DNA of 30,012 nucleotides from Flavobacteriales bacterium (GCA_020635795.1 JACJZD010000009.1:1-30012); one strand, 5' to 3'. Positions 5,907-15,350 are shown, counted from the first letter of the stretch. The notes: generated by a model not told the origin, from the sequence alone. Numbers and translations: made by a program.

Positions 5907-6767
5907 ATGAAACAACTACTACTTTTTTGCACCTTACTAACAATACTAGCTTGTAACAACGAGCCTAGTACTGAATTTTTTGATGCGAAAAATAATGTTT
6001 TAAAAGAAAAAAGTGCTACAACTGTTAATACCACAGAAGAAGACACCATAGTTTACGCCGAAAATGTTAGTCCAGATGGTAGTTGGGAGGTGCTTATCAA
6101 TAGCGAAGAAGGTTTTTTTATTGGATACATCATAAACTATAAAGATGGCTCTAAAAGTATCTCTAAAAAAGTAAATCAAGAAATTGAAATTATAGGTGGA
6201 ATGGATCATCCTGGTCCAAAATGGTTGGATGTAAAAACATATCAAATTCCAAATATTGGAGGTACTGCTAAAGGGCATTATGAATTACGAATTTATAAAG
6301 ATGGTTCATGTAAGTACATTGAGCATACAGCAAACGAAGAAGAACTTATTGATACAGAAACAGCAATCAGCCAGTCTCCTCCTGAAGTAAACAAAGAACC
6401 TATTATAGAAAACACGTATAGTCAAAACGAAAATTTTATTGTTTTCCGTCAAGACATCAAAAGTTTCGGAGATAAAAATATTGGTTGTAGCGAAAGCGAA
6501 ACAAGTTTATCCATGGTTATACAAAATGTGAAAGATTCATTTGAATTCAGAAACGAAGGATTAAGCGCTGTTAAAATGAACTATAGTTATTCTGGAGGCT
6601 TGAAAGACTTTACAGGAGAAAAACCATTTAAAGGTTTTATAAAAGGCAAATTACAAGACGATAACACCTGGAAAATTGAAATTGATGTTTGGATAGCAAC
6701 ATTCAGTTATGTAGAAAACGAAAAGGGAAAAAGACAGATTAAAACATCGGGTATTTTTAAACCTTAA
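5907..6767 (+). CDS. Lipoprotein, hypothetical
   Basis: This 286-residue protein has a lipoprotein signal peptide ending LLTILAC with the lipidated Cys at residue 16, followed by an NNEPSTE tether. A first region (about 40-145) contains SPDGSWEVLINSEEGFFIGYIINYKDGS and looks like a beta-rich fold. An acidic, Gln/Pro-containing linker (about 145-170) leads to a second beta-rich domain (175-286) ending in KRQIKTSGIFKP. I do not recognise a named family. It likely faces the periplasm or the cell surface. The next lipoprotein starts 9 bp downstream, so they are probably one transcript from the TAACTTTG promoter. Confidence 0.75.
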   Translation: MKQLLLFCTLLTILACNNEPSTEFFDAKNNVLKEKSATTVNTTEEDTIVYAENVSPDGSWEVLINSEEGFFIGYIINYKDGSKSISKKVNQEIEIIGGMDHPGPKWLDVKTYQIPNIGGTAKGHYELRIYKDGSCKYIEHTANEEELIDTETAISQSPPEVNKEPIIENTYSQNENFIVFRQDIKSFGDKNIGCSESETSLSMVIQNVKDSFEFRNEGLSAVKMNYSYSGGLKDFTGEKPFKGFIKGKLQDDNTWKIEIDVWIATFSYVENEKGKRQIKTSGIFKP

Positions 6768-6776
6768 GTGTTATTT

Positions 6777-7154
6777 ATGAAAAATCTAGTTGTATTTTTA
6801 TCTATCCTACTATTTACTTCTTGTAAAGTGGTTGAAAAACCTATAGAGCAACCTAGATTAAAAGACCCAAAATCACCATACACTTCATGTGTTTTAATCG
6901 AAAAAGAATTTGTAAACAAAGGCGGAAAAGTAACTGAATACAAAGAACTTTATCTACAATGTTCTATTCAAGATTATTTCATAAAAATTTGTGAAAGCAA
7001 GGTTACTTTAGAAGATTTGAAACCATACATAAATTCGGGAATAAAAGTTAAAATGGAAATTAAAGACGGCATGTGGGATCATTGTAACGACGACCCTGCT
7101 TATGCTCAAAGCAGAATGGGTACTTATATAATTATTACTGAAATTGTTAAGTAA
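6777..7154 (+). CDS. Small lipoprotein, hypothetical
   Basis: I chose ATG at 6777 over GTG at 6768. From 6777 the protein begins MKNLVVFLSILLFTSC, a standard lipoprotein signal with Cys at residue 16, as in the neighbouring lipoprotein. The 125-residue product ends with an EIKDGMWDHCNDDPAYAQSRMGTYIIITEIV segment, a WDxCxDDPxxxQSRxG pattern that I associate with small exported Bacteroidota proteins of unknown role (recollection). Five Cys residues remain in the mature protein. Only 9 bp separate the two lipoprotein genes. It ends 2 bp from the convergent GNAT gene. Confidence 0.72.
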   Translation: MKNLVVFLSILLFTSCKVVEKPIEQPRLKDPKSPYTSCVLIEKEFVNKGGKVTEYKELYLQCSIQDYFIKICESKVTLEDLKPYINSGIKVKMEIKDGMWDHCNDDPAYAQSRMGTYIIITEIVK

Positions 7155-7156
7155 CC

Positions 7157-7657
7157 TTATTTTCTTCTAACAGCATAAATAAGTTCGTCGACATATTCTC
7201 CATTTTTAAAAATGGTTTTTTCGAACTTACCTTCTAACTTAAAACCCGCTTTTTCTAAAACACGTTGAGAACCAATATTGGTTCCAAAAGGTCGAGCAAA
7301 AATTCTATTGATATCAAGTTCATTAAAGCCCTTTATAGCAATTTGTTCAATTGCTTTGGTAACAATTCCTTTACCCCAATATGATTCAGCTAACCAGTAA
7401 CCCAACTCTGCATTTTTTATATGAATATCGGATTGAGGATGCAAACCAATACCTCCAACAGCTTCACCATTAATATCAATTGCTAAAATTAAAGGAGCAT
7501 TCATTCCTGTTACTTTTTCAATAAATGCTTCACCGTCAGCTTTGGTATAGGGGTGCGGAAATAAATTAGTTAGGTTTTTAGCAATGTTATAGTTGTTAGC
7601 GTGTTTTACTAAACTCGACAAATCCTCTTTACTCCATTTTCTTAAAGTAAAATCCAT
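7157..7657 (-). CDS. GNAT family N-acetyltransferase (RimJ/RimL-like)
   Basis: At 166 residues it has the usual size for a single GNAT domain. It starts MDFTLRKWSKEDLSSLVKHANN, the RimJ/RimL-type N-terminus. The acetyl-CoA binding loop appears around ELGYWLAESYWGKGIVTKAIEQI (about residues 84-106), where the WGKGI stretch corresponds to the Q/RxxGxG/A motif A. IFARPFGTNIGSQRVLEKAGFKLEG (118-142) is the typical motif B region, with the conserved N-xx-S-xx-VLEKAGF. The acceptor (ribosomal protein N-terminus, amino acid, antibiotic or other) cannot be told from sequence. It starts 6 bp after the stop of the VCBS-repeat gene on the same strand and is probably co-transcribed with it. Confidence 0.88.
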   Translation of the reverse strand: MDFTLRKWSKEDLSSLVKHANNYNIAKNLTNLFPHPYTKADGEAFIEKVTGMNAPLILAIDINGEAVGGIGLHPQSDIHIKNAELGYWLAESYWGKGIVTKAIEQIAIKGFNELDINRIFARPFGTNIGSQRVLEKAGFKLEGKFEKTIFKNGEYVDELIYAVRRK

Positions 7658-7663
7658 CTTACA

Positions 7664-9949
7664 TTAATTTTTTACCAACTTAAACACTATACTACCGATT
7701 TCATTGGTAAATTTTATTAAATAAATTCCTTGAGGAATATTGTTGGTATTAATTTGAACCAATTGCTGATTAACTTGCTGACTTATAATGGCATTGCCTA
7801 ACAAATCAAAAACATCAATTGAAGCGTTTTGAATAGAATTAGTTTCTAAATTGATAAAAACATGCTCTTTTGTTGGATTAGGATATATACTTATGTTAGT
7901 GATTTTTTCAATTTCATCAACAGAAATAATAGGTTGTTTTCCTTCAAAAAATGCTACTCCTCCAGCCTGATTTCCAATAATCATATCCTTAAACAAATCG
8001 TTATTGATATTTGATATAAAAATGGAAGAATTTGTTCCTTCATTAATTTTTAAGAAGTTGGTATCTAGCCTGCTAAAAGTCCCTGACAAATTCCCATCAA
8101 TGTTCCCAAATTTAAAAATATTACCACTCGCTGAGCCAGCAAACATGGTATAAGAACCTGCAACATCAATTACACAAGGCACACTATTTCCTTTAAAAAA
8201 GGTAGGATGTAAGGTAGATACTCTACCCAACGAATCGGTTATTTTTGTAAAACTTGGAACAGTTAATGTTCCTGAGTTTTGATAATATGAAAAATAACCA
8301 TTTTCCTTACCTATTACCATATCCAATTTACCATCTCGGTTTAAATCAATCAACTGAGGCGTAGCAAAATTCCCTACATCAATCGATTGATATTTTGGTT
8401 GTGACAACACAAAATTTGCAGTATTTCCAGCTCCAGCAGTATTTATAAAATAATGTAAGTTACCAAAATAATCACCTATAATCATGTCTTTATCACCATC
8501 ATTGTCTAAATCACCAAATGTTGGATAAATTCCTAGTACAGGTTTATTTGATACTAAATCAAGATTCAACGTCGAAATCCCTGCTAAATCTTCTTCGATT
8601 AGTTTAAATGCTGGGCTTGTAGCAGTTCCAATATTTTTATAAACCGATAAGAACGATGTATAAAGTGACGGCAAAGATTTATCATATTTACCATAATTTC
8701 CAACTACCATATCAAGCAAACCATCACCATCATAATCAAAAAAAACAGGATGAGCTCCTTCTCCCAATTCAATCATATCTGCTTGCAAAAAATTGTTTTT
8801 TTGGAAAACAAAATCAGGCAGACTGTTAGTTCCATTATTTAAATACAACCAAAAACTCTTGGTATTTTCACAACCAGAGTAACAATTATTCGTTACCAAC
8901 AAATCCCTTACATTATCATTATTTACATCCAAATAATAACCCGCAGGGAATATATCCATATCAACAGCTATGGTAGATGAATTATTTGATGGGAAATTTT
9001 GGTCTTCGAAGCTCATGTAAGAAGCTGTAAAATTAGGTGTGATATCAGCATTATAAAGCGCCGTTAAATTGTTAAAAGACACATCGCCAAGAATAAGTTC
9101 TTTTGAATTATTGTTGTCTAAATCAAGCGTTAACAATGTAGAACCACTATGTTTTTTTGCTGCATAACTTTCTTGTTCAAGCAAGTTGTTCATCAATGCT
9201 AATCGCTGTGGATTAGAAATATTAAAATTACACGTATCATTAAGTGTTACACTATTGTTTGATAAGTTTTCGGCAAAGAAGCCCCAACATTTATTCGATA
9301 ATTCAAAAACTAAACTATCAGCTGTTCCAAATTTTTCTTTCGATAAATTTTTATGATACTCCACATAAGTACCCAAAATACTAAAGGTTAAAATATCCAA
9401 ATCACCATCACCATCAATATCATCAATAGCAGGAATATCGGTTGAACTGATGTATAAATTAATTGGATTGTTAGTAGGGTCATCTGGTAAATAATCAGAA
9501 TAAATCAAATTAGTAACCAACTGAAAACTCAACGATGTTGTTGAAGTATTTTTATAAACTGCTGCGCCGCCAGTTGAGTATGTAAAAATATCCATCTTAC
9601 CATCAAAATTATAATCACGAAACAATACCCAATCGTGTAGTTTAGGCAAACTGTCTTTATATTGTGGCGCAAACGTGTAAGCTATTGTAGATGCTACTCC
9701 TTGATTGATAAATGTTGATATTTTATTACCAGCTCTATCGAATGTCAATAAATCATTTTTACCATCTAAATTCAAGTCTATTTCAGAAACCTGAACATGA
9801 TTAAAACCTCCAACCCAAGGATGGGTGTATTGATTGTTAACTTGGTCGTAAACTTGAACACTAGTATTTCGTTCAAAATAATCTTGAGCCATTAAAGGAT
9901 TTACGAATAATGACACTAAAAAAACGGTGCAAATAATTTTATGAAACAT
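7664..9949 (-). CDS. T9SS-exported FG-GAP/VCBS repeat protein
   Basis: This 761-residue protein has a signal peptide (MFHKIICTVFLVSLFVNPLMA, cleavage before QDYF). The body carries repeated Ca2+-binding FG-GAP/VCBS motifs of the D-x-[DN]-x-D-G-x-x-D-[ILM] type: DLNLDGKNDLL, DYNFDGKMDIF, DIDGDGDLDIL, DVNNDNVRDLL, DYDGDGLLDMV, DLDNDGDKDMI, DLNRDGKLDMV and NINNDLFKDMI. These build a beta-propeller. The last 75 residues (ISIYPNPTKEH...GIYLIKFTN...FKLVKN) form a type A T9SS C-terminal sorting domain. The protein is therefore expected on the cell surface or released, with an adhesion-like or binding role. A TATCTTTG promoter element lies upstream, divergent from secDF. Confidence 0.92.
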   Translation of the reverse strand: MFHKIICTVFLVSLFVNPLMAQDYFERNTSVQVYDQVNNQYTHPWVGGFNHVQVSEIDLNLDGKNDLLTFDRAGNKISTFINQGVASTIAYTFAPQYKDSLPKLHDWVLFRDYNFDGKMDIFTYSTGGAAVYKNTSTTSLSFQLVTNLIYSDYLPDDPTNNPINLYISSTDIPAIDDIDGDGDLDILTFSILGTYVEYHKNLSKEKFGTADSLVFELSNKCWGFFAENLSNNSVTLNDTCNFNISNPQRLALMNNLLEQESYAAKKHSGSTLLTLDLDNNNSKELILGDVSFNNLTALYNADITPNFTASYMSFEDQNFPSNNSSTIAVDMDIFPAGYYLDVNNDNVRDLLVTNNCYSGCENTKSFWLYLNNGTNSLPDFVFQKNNFLQADMIELGEGAHPVFFDYDGDGLLDMVVGNYGKYDKSLPSLYTSFLSVYKNIGTATSPAFKLIEEDLAGISTLNLDLVSNKPVLGIYPTFGDLDNDGDKDMIIGDYFGNLHYFINTAGAGNTANFVLSQPKYQSIDVGNFATPQLIDLNRDGKLDMVIGKENGYFSYYQNSGTLTVPSFTKITDSLGRVSTLHPTFFKGNSVPCVIDVAGSYTMFAGSASGNIFKFGNIDGNLSGTFSRLDTNFLKINEGTNSSIFISNINNDLFKDMIIGNQAGGVAFFEGKQPIISVDEIEKITNISIYPNPTKEHVFINLETNSIQNASIDVFDLLGNAIISQQVNQQLVQINTNNIPQGIYLIKFTNEIGSIVFKLVKN

Positions 9950-9972
9950 ACTAGAAGCCCTTTATATTAGCC

Positions 9973-9980
9973 CAAAGATA
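9973..9980 (-). promoter_or_regulatory. -7 promoter element TATCTTTG for the VCBS gene
   Basis: The minus strand shows TATCTTTG, an exact TAnnTTTG match, 23 nt before the ATG at 9949. No clear -33 TTTG is seen. Confidence 0.5.
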
Positions 9981-10051
9981 CTGAATTTATTGGCTTAGCA
10001 GTAATTATAAAAGTAATTATACTTTATATTGATAAATATCTTTTGAAATTC

Positions 10052-10059
10052 TATATTTG
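10052..10059 (+). promoter_or_regulatory. -7 promoter element TATATTTG for secDF
   Basis: Exact TAnnTTTG match. A TTG at 10029-10031 lies 20 nt upstream, close to the expected -33 position. The leader to the ATG at 10099 is about 35 nt. This is one of the best promoter candidates in the window. Confidence 0.65.
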
Positions 10060-10098
10060 CAGGCTTATAAAATTAAGAAATAATATATATCAGATAAA

Positions 10099-13098
10099 AT
10101 GCAAAACAAAGGATTATTAACCACATTTACAGTATTATTTGCTATTGCAGCATTGTATTCATTATCGTTAACATTTGTTGCAAATAGTGTTGAAAGCGAC
10201 GCTAAAGAATACTCAAACGGAAATTCAGATTTAGAATTTGCTTATTTAGACTCGATGTCATCAGAGGAAGTGTATCCAGTAATTGGTTATACTTATGGTG
10301 AATTAAGAACTAAAATGCTAAATCTTGGTTTGGACTTAAAAGGTGGTATGAACGTTACCCTGGAGGTACAAATTGATGAAGTAGTAAAAGCTTTGGCTTC
10401 GTTTAGTAAAGATAACGCTTTTAATCAAGCTATTATTGATGCTAAAAAAGAGCAACAAGTTACACAAGCCGATTTTGTAACCTTATTCGGTCAAGAATAT
10501 CAAAAGAAAAATCCAAACGGAAAATTATCTTCAGTATTCTATACTTTAGATAATAAAGAGAAGTTATCTCCTAATGCTACAAACGAAGAAGTTTTAGCTT
10601 TTATTAAAGAAGAAGCTGATGATGCTATTGATCGTTCTTTTAATGTATTAAGAACGAGAATTGGTTTATTTGGTGCAGCTCAACCAAACATTCAAAAATT
10701 AACTGGTTCCGACCGTATTTTGGTTGAATTACCAGGTGTAAAAAACAAAGAAAGAGTTCGTCAGTTGTTACAAGGTACGGCTAAATTAGAGTTTTGGTTA
10801 ACTTACGAAAACCAAGAAATCTATCCAATGTTAGCTCAAGCTGATGAATTATTAGGTGCAGCAAACAAATTAACTTCTAAAACCGATTCAACTGTAACCG
10901 ATTCAACTTTGGCTGCAAACACAGATACTACTTCTGCTGTTGTAGCAGATACTACAAAAGAAGAAACTGCTTCTTTATTAGATAAAATCGAATCAGGAGC
11001 CAAAACAAAAGACACCTCTGCAACAAATGCTGCTGCTGAACAATCTTTTGAAGAATATGCAAAAGAACACCCTTTGTTTGCAATTATGCGTCCTGCAATT
11101 TTCCAAGACGAAAAAGGACAATATTTTCCTGGACAAGGACCAGTTGTTGGTTATGTTGCAATTAAAGATACTGGTAAAGTAAATTCATTTTTAGCAAAAC
11201 CTGAAGTTAAAGGCTTGTTTCCTCCAAGAATTAAATTTTTATGGACAGCAAAACCTTACGATGATGAAGGTAGATTTTTACAATTAATTGCTATTAAAGT
11301 TGACAACAGAGAAGGTAAAGCTGTATTAGAAGGCGATGTTATAGTTGACGCTTCTCAACAGTTTGACCAATTTAGTGGCGCTCCAAGAATTGATATGACC
11401 ATGAATGGAGAAGGTGCTAACAAATGGAAAAGAATTACTGCTGATAACATTGGAAAATCAGTTGCCATTGCACTTGACGAGTTAGTTTATTCTTACCCAA
11501 CAGTTCAAAGTGAAATTGCTGGTGGTCAATCAAACATCTCAGGTAACTTTGATATTGAAGAAGCAAAATTAATTGCAAACATCTTAAAAGCTGGTAAATT
11601 GCCTGCTCCTGCAAAAATCATTGAAGAGAATGTTGTTGGTCCAACTTTAGGTCAAGAGTCTATTAATAAAGGAATGTCATCTTTTATTATTGCATTGTTA
11701 GTTGTATTGGCATACATGGTATTCTATTACTCTAAAGCAGGTATCGCCTCTGTAATTGCTTTATTAGCAAACATGTTCTTTATTTTTGGAATATTGGCTT
11801 CAATGCCACAATTAATTGCTCTTACTTTACCTGGTATTGCTGGTATCATCCTAACCATTGGTATGTCGGTAGATGCTAACGTACTTATTTTCGAACGTAT
11901 TAGAGAAGAAATTTCTGCTGGTAAAGGTATTCGTTTAGCTGTATCAGACGGTTATAAATTTGCTTACTCATCAATTATTGACTCGAATGTTACTACCTTA
12001 TTAACAGGTTTTGTATTGTGGTTCTTTGGTACTGGTCCAGTTGAAGGATTTGCTAAAACCCTGGTAATTGGTATCGCAACTTCATTGTTTACAGCTATTT
12101 TTATTACTCGTTTAATTTTCGAGTCTCAATTAGATAAAAACAAAGTACTTAAATTTTCTACTAAGTTTACTGAAGGTGCTTTCAAAAACATCAACTTCGA
12201 TTTTATCGCAAACCGTAAAAAATTCTATATTCTTTCAGGTATAATTGTAATTATTGGTATTGGTTCATTAGTAACAAGAGGTTTACAACAAGGTATCGAT
12301 TTTAAAGGTGGTCGCTCATATGTTGTTCGTTTTGATGCTCCTGTTTCAACAGTTGATATCTCAAAAAGTTTAGAAAAATTATTTGCTACATCTCCAGAGA
12401 CAAAAACTTATGGTGATGATAACCAGGTAAAAATTACTACTACCTATTTAATTGACAGTGAAGACGAAAATGCTGATGATATTGTTGAAGGTAAATTAAA
12501 TGAAGGTTTAAGTGCTTTAAATACCAAATATGAGGTAATGAGTTCTCAAAAAGTAGGACCAACCATTGCAAACGATATTAAAACATCTTCGTTCTGGTCT
12601 ATATTATTCTCATTATTTATCATTTTCTTATACATTGTATTTAGATTTAAGAAATGGCAATTTGGTTTAGGTGCTTTAGTAGCATTATTCCATGATGTTA
12701 TTATTACCCTTGCTATTTTCTCTATTTTCTACGGTATTTTACCATTCTCATTAGAAATTGACCAAGCCTTTATTGCTGCAATTTTAACGGTGGTTGGTTA
12801 CTCGATTAACGATACCGTGGTTGTATTTGATAGAATTAGAGAGTTTTTAGGAGCGTTTAAAAAACGTCCAGAAAACGAATTAATTAACGATGCATTAAAC
12901 AGTACATTAAGTAGAACTGTAAATACTTCGTTAAGTACCATATTTGTATTATTAATGATCTTTATTTTTGGTGGTGAAGTAATTAGAGGATTTACTTTTG
13001 CATTATTAATTGGTATCGTTGTTGGTACTTACTCTTCGTTATTTATTGCTTCGCCAGTTATGTACGACATGGCAAAAAAATCAAAAGAAGATAAATAG
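10099..13098 (+). CDS. secDF: Protein translocase subunit SecDF (fused SecD-SecF)
   Basis: The product uses the proton gradient to help the SecYEG channel pull exported proteins across the inner membrane. At 999 residues it is a SecD-SecF fusion, as is usual in Bacteroidota. SecD begins with one membrane helix (about 5-25). GLDLKGG at 77-83 is the D1 motif. The large periplasmic domain runs to about 525. GMSVDANVLIFERIREE at 588-604 is the D4 motif with the proton-relay Asp. The SecF half has GIDFKGG at 732-738 and YSINDTVVVFDRIRE at 901-915, each followed by membrane helices. An unusual Thr/Ser/Asp/Ala-rich low-complexity insertion of about 60 residues (about 255-315) interrupts the periplasmic domain. 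A strong terminator follows the gene. In this organism SecDF would also serve T9SS cargo, which crosses the inner membrane through Sec. Confidence 0.97.
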   Translation: MQNKGLLTTFTVLFAIAALYSLSLTFVANSVESDAKEYSNGNSDLEFAYLDSMSSEEVYPVIGYTYGELRTKMLNLGLDLKGGMNVTLEVQIDEVVKALASFSKDNAFNQAIIDAKKEQQVTQADFVTLFGQEYQKKNPNGKLSSVFYTLDNKEKLSPNATNEEVLAFIKEEADDAIDRSFNVLRTRIGLFGAAQPNIQKLTGSDRILVELPGVKNKERVRQLLQGTAKLEFWLTYENQEIYPMLAQADELLGAANKLTSKTDSTVTDSTLAANTDTTSAVVADTTKEETASLLDKIESGAKTKDTSATNAAAEQSFEEYAKEHPLFAIMRPAIFQDEKGQYFPGQGPVVGYVAIKDTGKVNSFLAKPEVKGLFPPRIKFLWTAKPYDDEGRFLQLIAIKVDNREGKAVLEGDVIVDASQQFDQFSGAPRIDMTMNGEGANKWKRITADNIGKSVAIALDELVYSYPTVQSEIAGGQSNISGNFDIEEAKLIANILKAGKLPAPAKIIEENVVGPTLGQESINKGMSSFIIALLVVLAYMVFYYSKAGIASVIALLANMFFIFGILASMPQLIALTLPGIAGIILTIGMSVDANVLIFERIREEISAGKGIRLAVSDGYKFAYSSIIDSNVTTLLTGFVLWFFGTGPVEGFAKTLVIGIATSLFTAIFITRLIFESQLDKNKVLKFSTKFTEGAFKNINFDFIANRKKFYILSGIIVIIGIGSLVTRGLQQGIDFKGGRSYVVRFDAPVSTVDISKSLEKLFATSPETKTYGDDNQVKITTTYLIDSEDENADDIVEGKLNEGLSALNTKYEVMSSQKVGPTIANDIKTSSFWSILFSLFIIFLYIVFRFKKWQFGLGALVALFHDVIITLAIFSIFYGILPFSLEIDQAFIAAILTVVGYSINDTVVVFDRIREFLGAFKKRPENELINDALNSTLSRTVNTSLSTIFVLLMIFIFGGEVIRGFTFALLIGIVVGTYSSLFIASPVMYDMAKKSKEDK

Positions 13099-13115
13099 CA
13101 TTACAATTTGATTAT

Positions 13116-13153
13116 AAAAAAGCCCTTACAAACAAATGTTGTAAGGGCTTTTT
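13116..13153 (+). terminator. Intrinsic terminator after secDF
   Basis: AAAAAGCCCTTACAA pairs with TTGTAAGGGCTTTTT, a 15-bp perfect stem around a 7-nt loop, 18 bp after the secDF stop. The A and T runs at both ends would let it work in both directions. Confidence 0.92.
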
Positions 13154-13196
13154 ATTTTAAATAAAATATTACTTTTAGTAAAAAATTATCTGCTCA

Positions 13197-14126
13197 ATGA
13201 AAATTCCACCTAAAACATTAGAAAGTGTTGCTAAGTTGCTGAACTGCGATTTTATTGGAAATCCAAACCACAGCATTACCGGCATTAATGAAATACATAT
13301 GGTTGACTACGGCGACATCGTTTTTGTTGATCACCCAAAATATTACGACAAGGCTTTAAATTCGAAAGCTACAACGGTAATTATTAATCAGAAAGTAGCT
13401 TGTCCAGAAGGAAAAGGATTAATTTTTTCTGAAGACCCTTTTAGAGATTTTAATTTTTTAATTAATTTCTTTTCGCCATTTGAGTTTAATAAAAGCCTTG
13501 TTGCCGAATCAGTTGAAATTGGTAAAAATTGTCAAATTCATTCAACTGTAACGCTTGGTAACAATGTTAAAATTGGTGACAATTGTTTATTGTTTCCAAA
13601 TGTAGTAATATATGACAATTGTGTGATTGGAAATAATGTCATTATTCAGGCTAATAGTGTTATTGGTGGTCATGCCTTCTACTACAAAAACAGAGGTAAC
13701 CATAGGGAAAGACTTAACTCTGGAGGCAATGTTATTATCCATGATAATGTAGAAATTGGCGCTTGTACAACCATTGATAAAGGTGTAACAAGTGCAACAA
13801 CAATTGGTGCACACACCAAAATTGACAACCATGTACAAGTTGGTCATGATACAATAATCGGGGAAATGTGCATTATTGCATCTCAGGTTGGTATTGCTGG
13901 ATGCTCCGTTATTGGAAATAATGTTACTTTATGGGGTCAGGCTGGGATACCAAGCGACATAACTATTGGAGATAATGTTGTTGTTCAAGCACAATCAGGT
14001 ATCACTAAGGATTTAGAGACTGGAAAATCATACTTTGGTAGTCCAGCAGAAGAAACCAGAAAAAAATTAAAGGAGTTAGCGTTTATGCGTCAATTACCTT
14101 CAATAATTGAAGAACTTAAAAAATAA
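13197..14126 (+). CDS. LpxD-like UDP-3-O-acylglucosamine N-acyltransferase (left-handed beta-helix)
   Basis: This 309-residue protein has the LpxD layout: an N-terminal uridine-binding-like domain (residues 1-100, ending EDPFRDFNFLINFF), then about ten hexapeptide repeats (VEIGKNCQIHSTVTLGNNVKIGDN onwards), and a C-terminal helix (EETRKKLKELAFMRQLPSIIEEL). The ANSVIGGHAF...GGNVIIHDNVEIGACTTIDKG block and VQVGHDTIIGE...SQVGIAGCSVIG match the LpxD active-site region; His217 in the VGHD motif corresponds to the catalytic His. LpxD adds the second acyl chain in lipid A synthesis. It is about 30 residues shorter than typical LpxD, and no lpxA, lpxC or fabZ is nearby, so it may be a paralogue acting on another sugar nucleotide. 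I therefore give no symbol. The next gene starts immediately after its stop. Confidence 0.85.
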   Translation: MKIPPKTLESVAKLLNCDFIGNPNHSITGINEIHMVDYGDIVFVDHPKYYDKALNSKATTVIINQKVACPEGKGLIFSEDPFRDFNFLINFFSPFEFNKSLVAESVEIGKNCQIHSTVTLGNNVKIGDNCLLFPNVVIYDNCVIGNNVIIQANSVIGGHAFYYKNRGNHRERLNSGGNVIIHDNVEIGACTTIDKGVTSATTIGAHTKIDNHVQVGHDTIIGEMCIIASQVGIAGCSVIGNNVTLWGQAGIPSDITIGDNVVVQAQSGITKDLETGKSYFGSPAEETRKKLKELAFMRQLPSIIEELKK

Positions 14127-15350
14127 ATGGCAAAATCGTCAAGAAATATTAAAAAACGAATTGACATTGGTAAGTTAAAACTTAACAAACTTTTAGAAGT
14201 TACTAAAGGTATTAACAACAATTTACCTCAAGCCGATTTATTCAGCATTTATAAAGAGGTGCTGATTGATGAATTAAAGATTGGCAAACTGCTTTTGTAT
14301 AGTTTTAATGGTAAAGAATGGCATGAAGAACTATGTATAGGAACTGCCTGTTCGATTATTAATGCTAAGAGAGATTTGTTACCTGTTACCGAAATTGTTA
14401 GCACCAATTCGCTTAATAACCCAAACTTAGATGATTTTGATGTCATTATCCCAGTATTTCATAAATCAAATCCTTTAGCCTATTTACTTATTGGCGATTT
14501 TGCTGATGAAAAAATAGAAGTAAGCCCTATTATTAAGCACCTTACTTTTATTCAAACTTTCACCAACATTATTATCGTTGCCATTGAAAACAAGCGGTTG
14601 TATAAACAAAGTTTAAATCAAATTGCAATTCAAAAAGAAATGGAACTCGCATCTGAAATGCAAACCATGCTTTTCCCTAATGAATTGCCGAACAACGATG
14701 AAATTGAGGTAAGTGCAAAATATCAACCTCATCATTTAGTGGGTGGCGATTATTACGATTTCATTCAACTCAACAGAGACGAAATTGCTTTTTGCATAGC
14801 TGATGTTTCTGGGAAAGGTGTTCCTGCTGCTTTAATTATGTCCAACTTTCAGGCAAGTTTTAGGGCATTAATTAAGCGCACCTCTTCATTAACCGAATTG
14901 GTTACAGAACTAAACGAAAATATTTTAGCTACTGCTAAACGAGAAAAATTTATAACTGCTTTTATTGGTCGTTATAACATTCAGACTCAAAACCTACAGT
15001 ACATCAATGCGGGACATAATCCTCCCCTCCTACTTGTTGGACATAAATTTTTAGAGTTAGATGAAGGTTGTACCATAATTGGAATGTTTAAAAAGTTACC
15101 ATCAGTAACTGAAAAAAACATGTATGTTCCTTCTGATTCTATTTTAATGTGTTACACAGATGGAATAAATGAGCAAATAGATAAAAACAAACAGGAGTTT
15201 GGGTTAAAGCCACTAAAACAAACCATGTTGTTGGAAAAAGAAAGCTCAGTTCAAACAATCATTAATGCCGTATTTTCAAGATTAGAGCTATTTAAAGGAG
15301 AGGAAGATTTTGCTGATGATATTGCCTTACTTGGTATTCGATTCAAGTAG
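14127..15350 (+). CDS. PP2C/SpoIIE-type serine/threonine phosphatase with N-terminal sensor domain
   Basis: This 407-residue protein has an N-terminal region (about 1-155) with a GAF-like pattern (helix NLPQADLFSIYKEVLIDELKI, then LLYSFNGKEW, then a strand/loop pattern and the helix LTFIQTFTNIIIVAIEN). A short coiled helix (160-175, QIAIQKEMELASEMQ) links it to the SpoIIE domain. The EMQTMLFPNELP stretch is the usual RsbU linker. Metal-binding aspartates are in VGGDYYD (205-211) and ADVSGKG (225-231), with AGHNPP and a C-terminal DDIALLG. It should dephosphorylate an anti-sigma-factor antagonist or similar partner; none is in the window. Its ATG directly abuts the LpxD-like stop codon, which indicates co-translation. 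Its last 24 bp overlap the convergent polymerase gene. Confidence 0.9.
   Translation: MAKSSRNIKKRIDIGKLKLNKLLEVTKGINNNLPQADLFSIYKEVLIDELKIGKLLLYSFNGKEWHEELCIGTACSIINAKRDLLPVTEIVSTNSLNNPNLDDFDVIIPVFHKSNPLAYLLIGDFADEKIEVSPIIKHLTFIQTFTNIIIVAIENKRLYKQSLNQIAIQKEMELASEMQTMLFPNELPNNDEIEVSAKYQPHHLVGGDYYDFIQLNRDEIAFCIADVSGKGVPAALIMSNFQASFRALIKRTSSLTELVTELNENILATAKREKFITAFIGRYNIQTQNLQYINAGHNPPLLLVGHKFLELDEGCTIIGMFKKLPSVTEKNMYVPSDSILMCYTDGINEQIDKNKQEFGLKPLKQTMLLEKESSVQTIINAVFSRLELFKGEEDFADDIALLGIRFK

Noticed and set aside
6768..6776. GTG at 6768 as the start of the second lipoprotein
   Set aside because: ATG at 6777 gives a clean lipoprotein signal beginning MKNL, with Cys at residue 16 like its neighbours. 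The GTG would add MLF ahead of the signal.
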